Shown: piece by piece, positions 1 through 7,961 of the stretch | How positions within the stretch are numbered: the stretch's first letter is position 1 | Layout of the letters: every line of letters starts with the position of its first letter | NCBI GenBank assembly: GCA_964480275.1 | Contig: CAYZOC010000007.1 | Coordinates: 1 to 29,146, forward strand | DNA: 29,146 nucleotides | Origin: DATESG01 sp964480275 | GTDB lineage: Bacteria; Bacillota_I; Bacilli_A; RFN20; CAG-826 | Direction: 5' to 3' | Notes under the pieces: model-generated | Told to the model about the DNA's origin: nothing | The model's database searches: none | The model's input: only the letters and a program-made list of their open reading frames with translations | Program-made: the position numbers and the translations under genes

Positions 1-135
1 CTTAAGGTTAGTTTTGACTTTCTTTATCATATCTAAAAACAATTATAGCTTAAATAAATAGATTAATGAATACGCAAATTGTCGTGTTTAGAATTATGTG
101 TCTAAATAAATAATTTGTCGATATCTTCGTAATAA

Positions 136-169
136 TAAAAAAAGGCCTAATACTTTTTGTAATAGACCT
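136..169 (-). terminator. Intrinsic terminator of tRNA-Thr
   Basis: On the minus strand an 11-bp stem (arms at 159-169 and 143-153, one T-T mismatch and one G-U pair) with a five-base A loop is followed by a run of about seven T. It lies 13 nt past the CCA end of the tRNA, so it ends that transcript. I see no gene in 1-135. Confidence 0.8.
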
Positions 170-181
170 CTATCTTTATAA

Positions 182-258
182 TGGTGCCGACGACAGGAAT
201 CGAACCTGCAACCTACTGATTACGATTCAGTTGCTCTGCCAGATTGAGCCACGTCGGC
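182..258 (-). tRNA. tRNA-Thr (anticodon CGU)
   Basis: Read on the minus strand, this is a complete cloverleaf. The 7-bp acceptor stem is GCCGACG/CGTCGGC. The anticodon stem ACTGA/TCAGT encloses the loop ATCGTAA, giving anticodon CGT for ACG (Thr). The T-loop GGTTCGATTCC is present and the 3' CCA is encoded (182-184). The discriminator base is A at 185. The gene stands alone and has its own terminator. Confidence 0.96.
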
Positions 259-283
259 TTGTGTAGTCGCTTTGACCTGAGTT

Positions 284-312
284 ATTTTACCATAAATGAT
301 AATAAAAGTAAG
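284..312 (-). promoter_or_regulatory. Likely promoter of tRNA-Thr
   Basis: On the minus strand an extended -10 (TGG then TAAAAT, hexamer at 284-289) lies 25 nt before the tRNA 5' end. A weak -35 (CTTACT, 307-312) sits at 17-bp spacing. The extended -10 is the stronger signal. Confidence 0.45.
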
Positions 313-398
313 TAGGATAAACAACTTTTCTCCTTTGTTTAAGGTTATCATTCTGCTTTTTATTATGATATATTATTAATAGTAGAAACGAGGCTTTA

Positions 399-1853
399 AT
401 GAGTAAATTTAAGAGTAATTCCATAATATTATCCATCCTATTAGTGACTATGAGTCTAGGACTTTCACCTAAAAAAGATGAAATTAATCTAAGTGCCCTT
501 AGCCCAATGCCCACTAGTATAAATACTTCTAGTCTTGATCGTGTTGGCAAGGAGACCTATTACCAAAGTGTCGAAGATAAAAAAGGTGATGATCTATTAG
601 CGGCACTCTATCAAGTGATCAAAGATCATAACGAATATGATTATGATAACAATACACACCGCTTTATTTATAAGATAATTGATCGTAATTGGCAGTTAAG
701 TCCTCTTACTAGTCAAGAATTACAAAACTTTGATTATACCAATGACAATCCCTATATTCGAAAACTTTATGCAGACTATAACGATGATATAGCACGGGCT
801 GATCGTTTTAAAAATGATGGGGCAAGTCGAGTAAGTTTTGACAAGGAACATATTTGGGCTCAATCACTTGGTGGCTTTGGTCGTGATGGTGGCGCCGGCA
901 GTGACTTTCATAGCCTCCTTCCTAGTGATGTTCGTGGCAATCAACATGCCCATAGTAATTATAACTTTGCCTCTCCTACGAGTGGAATTAGTGAATATGA
1001 TAATGATAAAGGCACCTATGTAGGAAGAAATGGTTATATTGCTGGTAGTGATCAAAAAGTGTTTGAACCACTCGATCAATATAAGGGTGATGTTGCCCGC
1101 GCAATGTTTTACATGGTGGCCCGCTACTATGAATATATCGATGTACTGCATCCGAAATTATCATTAGTTGATGGATCTCCTGCGGCGATGGTTGCTAGTA
1201 GTCAACTACCTGGCTTAGCCGGAGACTTAGAAACGCTATTAGCGTGGCATCAACTTGATCCAGTTGATAGTTATGAGATAAAACGTAATAATCTAATCTA
1301 CTTCAATTATCAAGAAAATCGTAATCCCTTTATTGATTATCCCGAGTGGGCCGAAATTGCCCTCAGCACTAGTTATAGTGGGGACGGAGTAAGTTTTGAT
1401 AATAGCCCTCCAACAAGTGAAGAACCTCAGACCCCCGTTAAGACTCTAAGTCGAATTGATGTAACAATCATCGAAAATCAAAATTTTCTCTTTTTGACAG
1501 CGCTAGATCACGCTAGTTTTGTAGTTGAAGCAATATATAGCGATAATACTCGTGTTACTATTAGTAATTTTTCATTAGCGCTTGAAGATTCGACTCAACT
1601 TTTACTTACAAAACTAGGGTCAAATAATGTAGTTATCACCTATAGTGAAGGGGGAATCACCCGCAGTGTCACGCTAGAAATTGATGTTATTCTCACGACT
1701 ACCCACTATCTGGTAGGTGGTGGAATAGCGATTATTTTACTAGTTGGACTTATTAGTTTTTCACTCGTATATCAACGTAATAAAAAACTCAGAAAAAGCG
1801 GCAAAAAGCTTATAAAACATATAAAAAAGACAAGCAAGAAGATAAAAAAATAA
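399..1853 (+). CDS. Secreted, C-terminally anchored endonuclease I family nuclease
   Basis: The 484-aa product is a probable cell-surface DNA/RNA endonuclease of the endonuclease I (EndA/NucM-like) beta-beta-alpha metal family. An N-terminal hydrophobic segment (about 8-23) acts as a signal or anchor. The nuclease core is at about 65-330. It includes DKEHIWAQS near 148-156, where the His-containing motif is expected to hold the catalytic base, followed by DFHSLLPSDVRGNQH, which supplies the metal ligands typical of the family. A beta-rich Ig-like (bacterial Big-type) stretch spans about 347-430. One TM helix (about 438-460) and a strongly Lys-rich tail follow, matching a C-terminal membrane anchor with a cytosolic tail. 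The gene stands alone with its own terminator. The likely role is degradation of extracellular DNA for nucleotides. The nuclease call is firm; the Ig-like call and anchor topology are inferred. Confidence 0.88.
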   Translation: MSKFKSNSIILSILLVTMSLGLSPKKDEINLSALSPMPTSINTSSLDRVGKETYYQSVEDKKGDDLLAALYQVIKDHNEYDYDNNTHRFIYKIIDRNWQLSPLTSQELQNFDYTNDNPYIRKLYADYNDDIARADRFKNDGASRVSFDKEHIWAQSLGGFGRDGGAGSDFHSLLPSDVRGNQHAHSNYNFASPTSGISEYDNDKGTYVGRNGYIAGSDQKVFEPLDQYKGDVARAMFYMVARYYEYIDVLHPKLSLVDGSPAAMVASSQLPGLAGDLETLLAWHQLDPVDSYEIKRNNLIYFNYQENRNPFIDYPEWAEIALSTSYSGDGVSFDNSPPTSEEPQTPVKTLSRIDVTIIENQNFLFLTALDHASFVVEAIYSDNTRVTISNFSLALEDSTQLLLTKLGSNNVVITYSEGGITRSVTLEIDVILTTTHYLVGGGIAIILLVGLISFSLVYQRNKKLRKSGKKLIKHIKKTSKKIKK

Positions 1854-1864
1854 TTAAGGCAATA

Positions 1865-1892
1865 AAGGGGAAAATAACTCCCCTTTTTTTAT
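1865..1892 (+). terminator. Intrinsic terminator after endonuclease gene
   Basis: The stem AAGGGGA/TCCCCTT with a 7-nt loop is followed by T residues to 1890, 11 nt after the stop codon. It separates the nuclease gene from the riboswitch unit. Confidence 0.88.
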
Positions 1893-1911
1893 ATCGTTAT
1901 GCTTATTAATC

Positions 1912-1939
1912 TTGACTAAATATATATACTTGCTAGACT
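1912..1939 (+). promoter_or_regulatory. Promoter of the riboswitch/antiporter unit
   Basis: A -35 hexamer TTGACT (1912-1917) and -10 TAGACT (1934-1939) are spaced by 16 bp. They lie directly before the conserved riboswitch, so transcription would start at about 1945, at its P1 stem. Confidence 0.6.
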
Positions 1940-1943
1940 AAAT

Positions 1944-2052
1944 GTAACTCCAAATCCACAAGAGTGGGGGACCCATTAACTTTTGGGGTGAATCGTATTA
2001 ACGTAAGGATACTTAATGTCCTGAACCCGGCAGCTAACCTCATCGGAGTAAT
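1944..2052 (+). ncRNA. c-di-AMP riboswitch (ydaO/yuaA class)
   Basis: The conserved blocks of the ydaO-yuaA class occur in the right order: GGGGGACCC (1966-1974), GGGGTGAATC (1985-1994) and GAACCCGGCAGCTAACCTC (2023-2041). A P1 stem can form between 1944-1951 and 2045-2052. A U-tailed hairpin follows at once, and the downstream genes are a cation antiporter and a PII-like protein. Members of this class usually switch K+ and osmolyte transport genes off when c-di-AMP is high. The off direction here is inferred from the class and from the following terminator. Confidence 0.93.
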
Positions 2053-2081
2053 TAAGCGTATAAACATTTATGCGTTTTTTT
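2050..2081 (+). terminator. Riboswitch-controlled terminator
   Basis: An 11-bp stem (arms about 2053-2063 and 2066-2076, two G-U pairs) with a tight loop is followed by a run of T. It lies between the c-di-AMP aptamer and the ribosome site of the antiporter, as expected for a transcription-terminating expression platform. Confidence 0.82.
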
Positions 2082-2103
2082 ATTGCCATAAGGAGGGTCA
2101 AGA

Positions 2104-3441
2104 ATGGATATTTATTTACTTATATTAAAAATTTCAGCAGTTTTAACAGTCGGCTTCATTGGCGCGTTAATGGCCAAGAAGCTCAAACTGCCTAATGTTT
2201 CCGGTTACTTAGTACTCGGATTAATATTAGGTCCAAGTCTTGGTATGATTTTTAAAGATTTTGGGGGAGTAATTACGAGTAATGATAGTGCTCAACTCGA
2301 GTTTATTAGTGAATTTGCTCTTGCGTTCATCGCTTTTGCCATTGGTAGTGAATTTGCCCTAAAAAACGTTAATAAAATCGGAAAAAGTATCTTTACGCTC
2401 ACAAGTTTTGAAGTATTAGGGGCGGTTTTAGTTGTCTTTCTAGCCCTACTTTTTCTTCCAAAGCCAGGGTCAATACAAGGAGGGTACAACCCATTTTCAC
2501 CTGAAAACTTTGCATTTGGAATGATTCTTGCTTCGATGTCAGCGGCGACGGCCCCTGCAGCAACAATCATGGTTATGCGTCAGTATCGTGCTTATGGGCC
2601 CGTAACGAAGGCCATCCTCCCTATTACCGCGCTTGATGATATATTTGGCATCATCGTCTTTGGCTTTTTTATCTCAATCGCCCAAATCCTTGTACCGCAA
2701 GCAATCAATCAACCAATATGGTTAATGTTTTTAAAACCATTCATTGAAGTAATAGGAAGTGTTTTGATTGGTCTCTTAATTGGCCTTATCGTCGCTAAGC
2801 TTGCGAATAAATTTGATAGTAACCGCGATGACATTCAAGTTATCGCCCTAATCTCAATATTATTTACCATCGCCCTTACAAGTGTTGTCAACTTCTTTCT
2901 TCATGATTATGGAATTGGTTTTTCGCAGCTTTTGATCAACATCACCGTTGGTTCAGTGATTGCCAATCTAGTAAAGCGACCGGAAAGAACTTATAATGCA
3001 CTAAATGATTTATCGACACCTTTCTATATCATCTTTTTCACACTCGCTGGTGCAAGTCTAGACTTATCAATCTTGGGAGCTGATCCCCTTGTGCTTTGGA
3101 TAGCACTAGTGTATATTCTTGCCCGTGGTAGTGGTAAAATATTAGGGATATATATTGGTGCTCGAATTACAAAAGCCCCACCAACTGTGCGAAAATACTT
3201 AGGTATCGCCCTCTTGCCGCAAGGTGGCGTCTCAATTGGTCTACTTGTAATTGTAGGCGTGAGCATGAAAAGTTTTTATCCCGTGATTGCGACTATTATC
3301 ATGCTATCAATTCTAGTTTATGAAACATTTGGTCCCGTGTTTGCAAAAATTTCCTTACAAAAGTCAGGCGAAATGTATGGACAGGACCGTTTAGAACAAC
3401 TATCAAGTGTCGAAACACTTGAAGTAAAGGAGAAACAATAA
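2104..3441 (+). CDS. CPA2-family cation/proton antiporter (KefB/NapA-like)
   Basis: The 445-aa polytopic membrane protein has about 12 hydrophobic segments and resembles monovalent cation:proton antiporter-2 proteins. It starts with the family-like stretch KLKLPNVSGYLVLGLILGP and contains a TM region with TALDDIFGIIVFG, which carries the acidic pair (DD) used for ion/proton exchange. No C-terminal RCK/TrkA-N domain is fused. The neighbouring PII-like gene may take the regulatory place. The start is supported by AGGAGGG at 2091-2097. The stop codon overlaps the next start by one base (TAATG), indicating tight coupling. The c-di-AMP riboswitch upstream points to K+ or Na+ balance as the job. 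The exact ion cannot be read from sequence. Confidence 0.9.
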   Translation: MDIYLLILKISAVLTVGFIGALMAKKLKLPNVSGYLVLGLILGPSLGMIFKDFGGVITSNDSAQLEFISEFALAFIAFAIGSEFALKNVNKIGKSIFTLTSFEVLGAVLVVFLALLFLPKPGSIQGGYNPFSPENFAFGMILASMSAATAPAATIMVMRQYRAYGPVTKAILPITALDDIFGIIVFGFFISIAQILVPQAINQPIWLMFLKPFIEVIGSVLIGLLIGLIVAKLANKFDSNRDDIQVIALISILFTIALTSVVNFFLHDYGIGFSQLLINITVGSVIANLVKRPERTYNALNDLSTPFYIIFFTLAGASLDLSILGADPLVLWIALVYILARGSGKILGIYIGARITKAPPTVRKYLGIALLPQGGVSIGLLVIVGVSMKSFYPVIATIIMLSILVYETFGPVFAKISLQKSGEMYGQDRLEQLSSVETLEVKEKQ

Positions 3442-3797
3442 TGGAAGTATTATTTATCGTCTTAAATGACCTGTCGTATCTAGAAGCAATTCTCAACCGT
3501 TTTATTGAACTTAAAGTTCGTGGTGCAACAATTATCGACTCCGTAGGAATGGCGCGAGCCATCATGGATCAAGAAGGTATGAACTTCTATGGTAGTGGTC
3601 CTTTCGCCCGCTCGCTTGATAGTGATCAAACAAATTCCAAAACAATCTTCACTGTTATTCCTGAAGGACAAGATTCAAAAATAGTCGTCGAGGAAGTAAA
3701 AAAGATTGTTGGCTCTAGTAAAAGAAATGTGATTGGTTTTATGTTTACAGTTCCAGTTAGTGGAATTTATCCGATGAAACCCGTACGTAAAGACTAG
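3441..3797 (+). CDS. PII-like signalling protein coupled to the antiporter
   Basis: The 118-aa product fits a single ferredoxin-like PII domain. An N-terminal beta strand (EVLFIVLND) is followed by a helix with YLEAILNRFIELKVRGATIIDS. The middle section around 45-68 is in the place of the T-loop. The C-terminal strand reads GFMFTVPVSGIYP. It lacks the classical GlnB uridylylation motif, so it is better called PII-like (as in the SbtB/CutA-like and transport-linked groups) than GlnB. It is translated from an ATG that overlaps the antiporter stop, so the two are probably made in fixed ratio. I infer that it gates the antiporter in response to a nucleotide ligand. The ligand is unknown, and c-di-AMP or adenine nucleotides are open options. 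It ends 1 nt from the convergent DUF454 gene. Confidence 0.75.
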   Translation: MEVLFIVLNDLSYLEAILNRFIELKVRGATIIDSVGMARAIMDQEGMNFYGSGPFARSLDSDQTNSKTIFTVIPEGQDSKIVVEEVKKIVGSSKRNVIGFMFTVPVSGIYPMKPVRKD

Positions 3798-3798
3798 A

Positions 3799-4158
3799 TT
3801 AGATAGCTTTAACTCTTGTTAAAAAGTACAGGTATTTAAGCGCATTAATCAAAACAATTACAATGCGCAAGATTAAGTTATCGATGAGGATAAAACTTGT
3901 TAGCATCACAACATCAACAAAGATTAAAAGAGACCACATGTCTCTTTTTTTCATCGTATGGCTATTAGCAAAATCAGCAATATGGTTTTTGTATAACTTT
4001 GTATTAGTAAACCATTGGTGAAAACGGCTTGAACTTTTGGCAAATAAAAAGGTAGTTAATAATAAAAATGGTGTTGTCGGCAGTACAGGTAAAAAGATAC
4101 CAACCACACCTAGTAAAAGACTAAATAATGCAATAACAATAAGTAGGAGTTTAATCAT
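3799..4158 (-). CDS. DUF454 (YbaN-like) inner membrane protein
   Basis: The 119-aa protein has three to four TM segments and the DUF454 signature GIFLPVLPTTPFLLL near residues 20-34, followed by an aromatic/basic loop (SSRFHQWFTNTKLY). These match the YbaN family in length and motif. The function of the family is unknown. It is the last gene of the DUF1858-DUF438 operon and its start overlaps the upstream stop by 4 nt. A 6-bp A/T-rich hairpin (3808-3823) lies inside its 3' end without a clear T-run in either direction, so termination here is unclear. Confidence 0.85.
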   Translation of the reverse strand: MIKLLLIVIALFSLLLGVVGIFLPVLPTTPFLLLTTFLFAKSSSRFHQWFTNTKLYKNHIADFANSHTMKKRDMWSLLIFVDVVMLTSFILIDNLILRIVIVLINALKYLYFLTRVKAI

Positions 4159-5351
4159 TTACTAACTAGGCGTTTTTCGCCCACTAATGCTTTAATTGGT
4201 TGAATGTTTTGTGTGATTTCTAGCACTCCTAAATAGCCACCATCATTTGCTCTTACGGCAAAGTAGCGGATGTAGACAAAAGTCCCATGTAAATCAATCC
4301 AAAAATCTTCATGATCTTTTGCCCCACTTCGAAATGATTCAATTATATCCTCAACTACGTGAACAGATTGTGGAGGATGGCACATCGAAACATGGCGACC
4401 AATAATGGTCTTTGGTCGAGCAAAAATCCGCTCCTTCCCTTGGGTGAAATATTTAACATGCCCTTCTGCATCAACAAAGGTTAAGTCAAACGGAAGAGTA
4501 TTAAGCATCGCATTGAGTTGTTCGACCGATAAAGCGCCAGCATCAAAAACAACTTCGCCATCCATCTTGGTCTTATCCGCTTCAGTTACGATTTCTTGGT
4601 CAACTTTTTTCCACGAATGTTGTGGTTTTGCAAGGAAATAACCTAGTTCAGGCGTCGCACTATCGATGCTAATCCAGTTGTAAAAAGTAAGGTTTTCTTT
4701 TAAAAGTGGCAGTAAAATATTGTTTTCCTTCATGATCATATCCTCAACACGCTTAACTACTCTACTAGCTTTTTGCTGGATGTCAGCCTGTTCACTATTT
4801 GCGTCATTTAAAAGCGCAATCACTTGTTTGATATCACGACGAATCTCATCATCTACACCCCACATAACTTTAGGAGGGGCCGTAATACCTTTTTTTTCTA
4901 AATGAGGAAAAAATAAATATTCTTTGCGCGCATAATGCTTATCAATTTCCTTGAGGCGGTCAAAACCAACGCGCAGCATTAAAAGTGCGGTCTTACCGTT
5001 TTCTAATAGATATGGATTTATTTCATCTTTCAATAGTTGCTCTAGTGCCTTATTTTCTTCAAGGAATACTTGAACTGGATGGCCTGGTGTCGATGAATAA
5101 TCATGAATTTTATGAATGTCAGAAATTGAACCATCAAAAACTGCCGCATGCACGTCACATAGTTTTTGAATTTCATCTACACCCATCCCATCTTTAATTA
5201 AACCTTGCTCAAGTTGGGAAATTTCTTCGGTCGAAATTTCACCAAAGTTATCTTTGAACTCTTGTTTGGCTGCTTCAAAGTCTTTACCAGCATGAAGACT
5301 CAAGATTAAATCTTTCAGCTTAGCCTGGCGATTATTAATAAGTTCACTCAT
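4155..5351 (-). CDS. DUF438 / hemerythrin-like / PAS domain protein
   Basis: The 398-aa soluble sensor-like protein begins with DUF438 (about 1-80, with DVHAAVFDGSI). A hemerythrin-like helical bundle follows (about 90-225, with GHPVQVFLEEN, HYARKEYLFFPHLEKKG and conserved His/Glu that could bind a di-iron centre). The C-terminus is a PAS domain (about 270-390, with CHPPQSVHVVEDII and FVYIRYFAVR). This architecture recurs in anaerobic Firmicutes beside DUF1858 genes and is generally linked to O2, NO or redox sensing. That role is family-level inference. The start is well supported by GGAGG. It follows the DUF1858 gene by 2 nt and overlaps the DUF454 gene. Confidence 0.88.
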   Translation of the reverse strand: MSELINNRQAKLKDLILSLHAGKDFEAAKQEFKDNFGEISTEEISQLEQGLIKDGMGVDEIQKLCDVHAAVFDGSISDIHKIHDYSSTPGHPVQVFLEENKALEQLLKDEINPYLLENGKTALLMLRVGFDRLKEIDKHYARKEYLFFPHLEKKGITAPPKVMWGVDDEIRRDIKQVIALLNDANSEQADIQQKASRVVKRVEDMIMKENNILLPLLKENLTFYNWISIDSATPELGYFLAKPQHSWKKVDQEIVTEADKTKMDGEVVFDAGALSVEQLNAMLNTLPFDLTFVDAEGHVKYFTQGKERIFARPKTIIGRHVSMCHPPQSVHVVEDIIESFRSGAKDHEDFWIDLHGTFVYIRYFAVRANDGGYLGVLEITQNIQPIKALVGEKRLVSK

Positions 5352-5353
5352 AT

Positions 5354-5584
5354 TTATTCCTCCGTGACGATAAACCCATTTTCTTTTAATGTGCTAACTA
5401 CTAATTCTAAATCAATATTACGCATATTTGCACCCATTTTAAGATTCATAAATTTACCAACAGTAGCAAGCATCGTTGGCTTAACAATTTCCTTAAAGCC
5501 TAGGGCAAAAAGAATATCCTTGAGTTCCGGATAGTCTTTAATTAAACTAGCAACATTTGTATTTAGATTAATAAGTTTTTCCAT
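5354..5584 (-). CDS. DUF1858 domain protein
   Basis: The 76-aa single-domain protein matches DUF1858 (LNTNVASLIKDYPELKDILFALGF at the N-terminus, given here in part). Some members of the family carry a redox disulfide; this one has no cysteine at all, so a disulfide role is excluded. It is the first gene of a three-gene operon with the DUF438-hemerythrin protein, its usual partner, and probably acts with it. The ribosome site is weak and the predicted leader is only about 10 nt. Confidence 0.8.
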   Translation of the reverse strand: MEKLINLNTNVASLIKDYPELKDILFALGFKEIVKPTMLATVGKFMNLKMGANMRNIDLELVVSTLKENGFIVTEE

Positions 5585-5601
5585 ATAATTTATCCATGCA
5601 A

Positions 5602-5611
5602 ATTATAACAA
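5602..5611 (-). promoter_or_regulatory. Extended -10 promoter of the DUF1858 operon
   Basis: On the minus strand TGTTATAAT gives a perfect -10 (5602-5607) with the extended TG. It ends 17 nt before the ATG, leaving a leader of about 10 nt. No clear -35 is found at 16-18 bp upstream, which would fit dependence on an activator. I could not identify a binding box. Confidence 0.55.
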
Positions 5612-5638
5612 CTGTGACCGGTTGCCGCTATTAATGTG

Positions 5639-5665
5639 ATAAAAAAACTAGTCGATTGACTAGTT
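5639..5665 (-). terminator. Terminator of the amino-acid ABC operon
   Basis: A perfect 8-bp stem AACTAGTC/GACTAGTT with a 4-nt loop is followed on the minus strand by about seven T. It starts 4 nt after the stop of the ATPase gene. Confidence 0.92.
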
Positions 5666-5668
5666 CTC

Positions 5669-6403
5669 TTATCTTACATGTTTTAGATTAAGAAACTGGA
5701 TGAGCCGTGGATCAGTAGTGGATTTTAGTTGACTTGGCAAACCATCAAAGCGAATGATTCCTTCATCAATAAAGACAACACGGCTTGCAACATTGAGGGC
5801 AAAGTCAATTTCGTGAGTGACGACGACCATTGTCATTCCTTCACTAGCAAGCGTTTTCATCACTTTTAGTACTTCCTCGACCATTTCTGGATCAAGCGCA
5901 CTAGTTGGTTCATCAAATAGCATCACTTCTGGATTCATCGATAGGGCTCGTGCGATGGCAACACGCTGTTTTTGCCCACCAGATAGCTGGAAGGGTTTAT
6001 ATGGTGCTTTATCAAGAAGGCCAACCTTGGCTAAATTCTTATTAGCATTTAGTAGTGCTAGTTTCTTATCGATTTTTAAAACCTTGGTCTGGCCAATCAC
6101 ACAGTTATTGAGGACACTAAGATGGTTGAAAAGATTGAATGATTGGAACACCATCCCCATTTTAACCCGCAGTTGATCGACATTAGTGCTTTTCGCGGTG
6201 ATATCAATTCCATCAATATAAATATGCCCGCCACTTGGTTGTTCAAGTAAATTCATACAGCGCAAAAGTGTTGATTTTCCACCCCCACTGCTACCAATAA
6301 CCGCGACAACCTCACCACGATTAATCGCTAAATTAACACCTTTTAGTACGTGAGTGTTAGCAAATGATTTGGTAAGATTGTCAATTTTTATGAGCGTTTC
6401 CAT
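5669..6403 (-). CDS. Polar amino-acid ABC importer, ATP-binding subunit (GlnQ-like)
   Basis: The 244-aa ATPase contains Walker A GSSGGGKST (about 37-45), Q-loop VFQSFNLF, signature LSGGQKQRVAIARAL, Walker B VMLFDEPTSALDP and H-loop VTHEI. The sequence is typical of the polar amino-acid (PAAT) ATPases that energise uptake from the cytosolic side. It overlaps the permease gene by 16 nt and is the last gene of the unit. The lysine riboswitch in front of the operon makes lysine the likely substrate. Confidence 0.93.
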   Translation of the reverse strand: METLIKIDNLTKSFANTHVLKGVNLAINRGEVVAVIGSSGGGKSTLLRCMNLLEQPSGGHIYIDGIDITAKSTNVDQLRVKMGMVFQSFNLFNHLSVLNNCVIGQTKVLKIDKKLALLNANKNLAKVGLLDKAPYKPFQLSGGQKQRVAIARALSMNPEVMLFDEPTSALDPEMVEEVLKVMKTLASEGMTMVVVTHEIDFALNVASRVVFIDEGIIRFDGLPSQLKSTTDPRLIQFLNLKHVR

Positions 6404-7128
6404 CGAAGCCTTTTTCCTTGTCTTTCTTCATAGGGGAGATTTAAGCGCTTCTCAATCACCTTAAGAATTTGTGAGAATGTTAGTGTTAATGAAAGATATA
6501 TCAGCGCAATGATAATATAAGATTCGACAAATAAATATGTTGCACTAGCAGCAATTGATGCGGCCATAAAAAGTTCAGAAACTGTAATAACATTTAAAAC
6601 TGATGAGTCTTTAATGTTGATAATGAATTCATTACTTATTGTTGGAATCGAGTTTTTCAAGGCCTGAGGAAAGACAATAAACACCATTGTTTTAAAATTA
6701 CTCATCCCTATAGAGCGACTGGCCTCAATCTGACCACTATCAATTCCATTGATACCTGCACGAATTATTTCCGCCATATATGCTGTCGTATTCAGTGAAA
6801 TAATCACAAGTCCCGCGGATAAATATGTCCATGGAATACCAATACTTTTACCACCAAAGTAAATAATCAGCGCTTGCACCATCATTGGTGTTCCCCGAAA
6901 TACTTCAATATAAGTTGTCGCTAGGAATTTAAGACTATTTTTCGCTAATTTTGTCACTTTACCATCATGATGAACAATTTTTATATTACGAATTAATGCC
7001 AGGCCCATTCCTAGAATGAGCCCAACAATAATCCCGGTAAATGCTAGTAAAAGTGTCGTTAAAACTCCTTGGAAGAAAAGGGGACCAAAGCGTTGAAGGA
7101 GAAGAAAAATTTTCTCCCACGTTGTCAT
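6388..7128 (-). CDS. Polar amino-acid ABC importer, permease
   Basis: The 246-aa protein has about five TM segments and the His/Glu/Gln/Asp permease-type coupling region (YMAEIIRAGINGIDSGQIEA, followed by a conserved S-x-G-M-S). The stretch EVFRGTPMMVQALIIYFG is characteristic of the PAAT permease family. The ATG shares its AT with the stop of the binding-protein gene (TAATG arrangement), so translation is coupled. It works as a probable homodimer with the ATPase and lipoprotein encoded next to it. Confidence 0.93.
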   Translation of the reverse strand: MTTWEKIFLLLQRFGPLFFQGVLTTLLLAFTGIIVGLILGMGLALIRNIKIVHHDGKVTKLAKNSLKFLATTYIEVFRGTPMMVQALIIYFGGKSIGIPWTYLSAGLVIISLNTTAYMAEIIRAGINGIDSGQIEASRSIGMSNFKTMVFIVFPQALKNSIPTISNEFIINIKDSSVLNVITVSELFMAASIAASATYLFVESYIIIALIYLSLTLTFSQILKVIEKRLNLPYEERQGKRLRWKRS

Positions 7129-7943
7129 TATGCAGTTGCCCTTTCAATCGCCGCATCCATCCAAGTTTGTCGTGTTGTATCTTCAAGTAAGGCTAAGGCA
7201 TTATTAATATTATTTACTAGTTCTTCGTTGCCCTCATCAACGGCAACGGCAACCGAAAGTTCATTTTCATCAATACCCGTAAACCCAACATCAAAGGCAA
7301 CAATAGCTAGTTGAGGATTGGCATTTACAATTGCTCGAGCAACAGGATATTCGGCGATTAGTGCATCAGCATCATCGCTAAGAACGGATAGGGCCGCTGT
7401 TGCAAAACTATCGGCGCCAGGAACGTGAACTACATCACTAATTTGATCGATTACACTATCTTGAATTGTATTACGTTGCGAAACAACACGGTAACCACTT
7501 AGGTCTTGAATCGATGTAATATCAAGCAGTTCGCCATCAGCTTTAACAACGGCAACAAGATCACTTACATAGTAGGCACTAGTGAAATCGAGTTGTTGAT
7601 CACGATCACTTGTATAACTCATTCCGGCAATAATCGTGTTAATTTCCCCACTTTTCATCGCCGGAACTAGCGACTCCCAAGCAATTTTTTTGATTGTGAC
7701 TGGGACGCCTAGTTGTTCACCTAAATAACGGGCCACTTGTACATCGTAACCATCGACAAATTGATTGGAAAGTCCATCAATTGGCAGTGTAAAATCATTA
7801 CTGGCTACTGCCGTCCAGTTGAATGGGGCATAGTCTGCCTCGAGTCCAACAACGAGTCTTGAGTTATCAAAACTATTGCCGGCGCAACTTGTAGTTAGGA
7901 TACTTAATAAGCCTAATCCTAACAAATACTTGTTCTTGTTCAT
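7128..7943 (-). CDS. Amino-acid-binding lipoprotein of the ABC importer (probable lysine)
   Basis: The 271-aa solute-binding protein starts with a lipoprotein signal (KNKYLLGLGLLSILTTSC), with Cys20 as the probable lipidated residue; Thr at -3 is slightly unusual. The mature part fits the SBP_bac_3 fold: VGLEADYAPFNW, DGYDVQVARYLGEQLG, and AGMSYTSDRDQQLDFTSAYY. The start at 7943 is preferred because AGGAGG (7951-7956) stands 7 nt before it. An ATG at 7964 in the same frame would place the ribosome site inside the gene. The gene is preceded by the lysine riboswitch and its terminator, so lysine (possibly also a related basic amino acid) is the inferred ligand. Confidence 0.92.
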   Translation of the reverse strand: MNKNKYLLGLGLLSILTTSCAGNSFDNSRLVVGLEADYAPFNWTAVASNDFTLPIDGLSNQFVDGYDVQVARYLGEQLGVPVTIKKIAWESLVPAMKSGEINTIIAGMSYTSDRDQQLDFTSAYYVSDLVAVVKADGELLDITSIQDLSGYRVVSQRNTIQDSVIDQISDVVHVPGADSFATAALSVLSDDADALIAEYPVARAIVNANPQLAIVAFDVGFTGIDENELSVAVAVDEGNEELVNNINNALALLEDTTRQTWMDAAIERATA

Positions 7944-7961
7944 ATATTTACCTCCTTTGAA

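Noticed and set aside
1..135. Gene fragment at the left edge
   Set aside because: Stops in all frames and no homology that I can recognise; treated as intergenic.
3808..3823. Bidirectional terminator between the PII-like and DUF454 genes
   Set aside because: TTTAAC/GTTAAA is a short A/T stem with no T-run after it on either strand.
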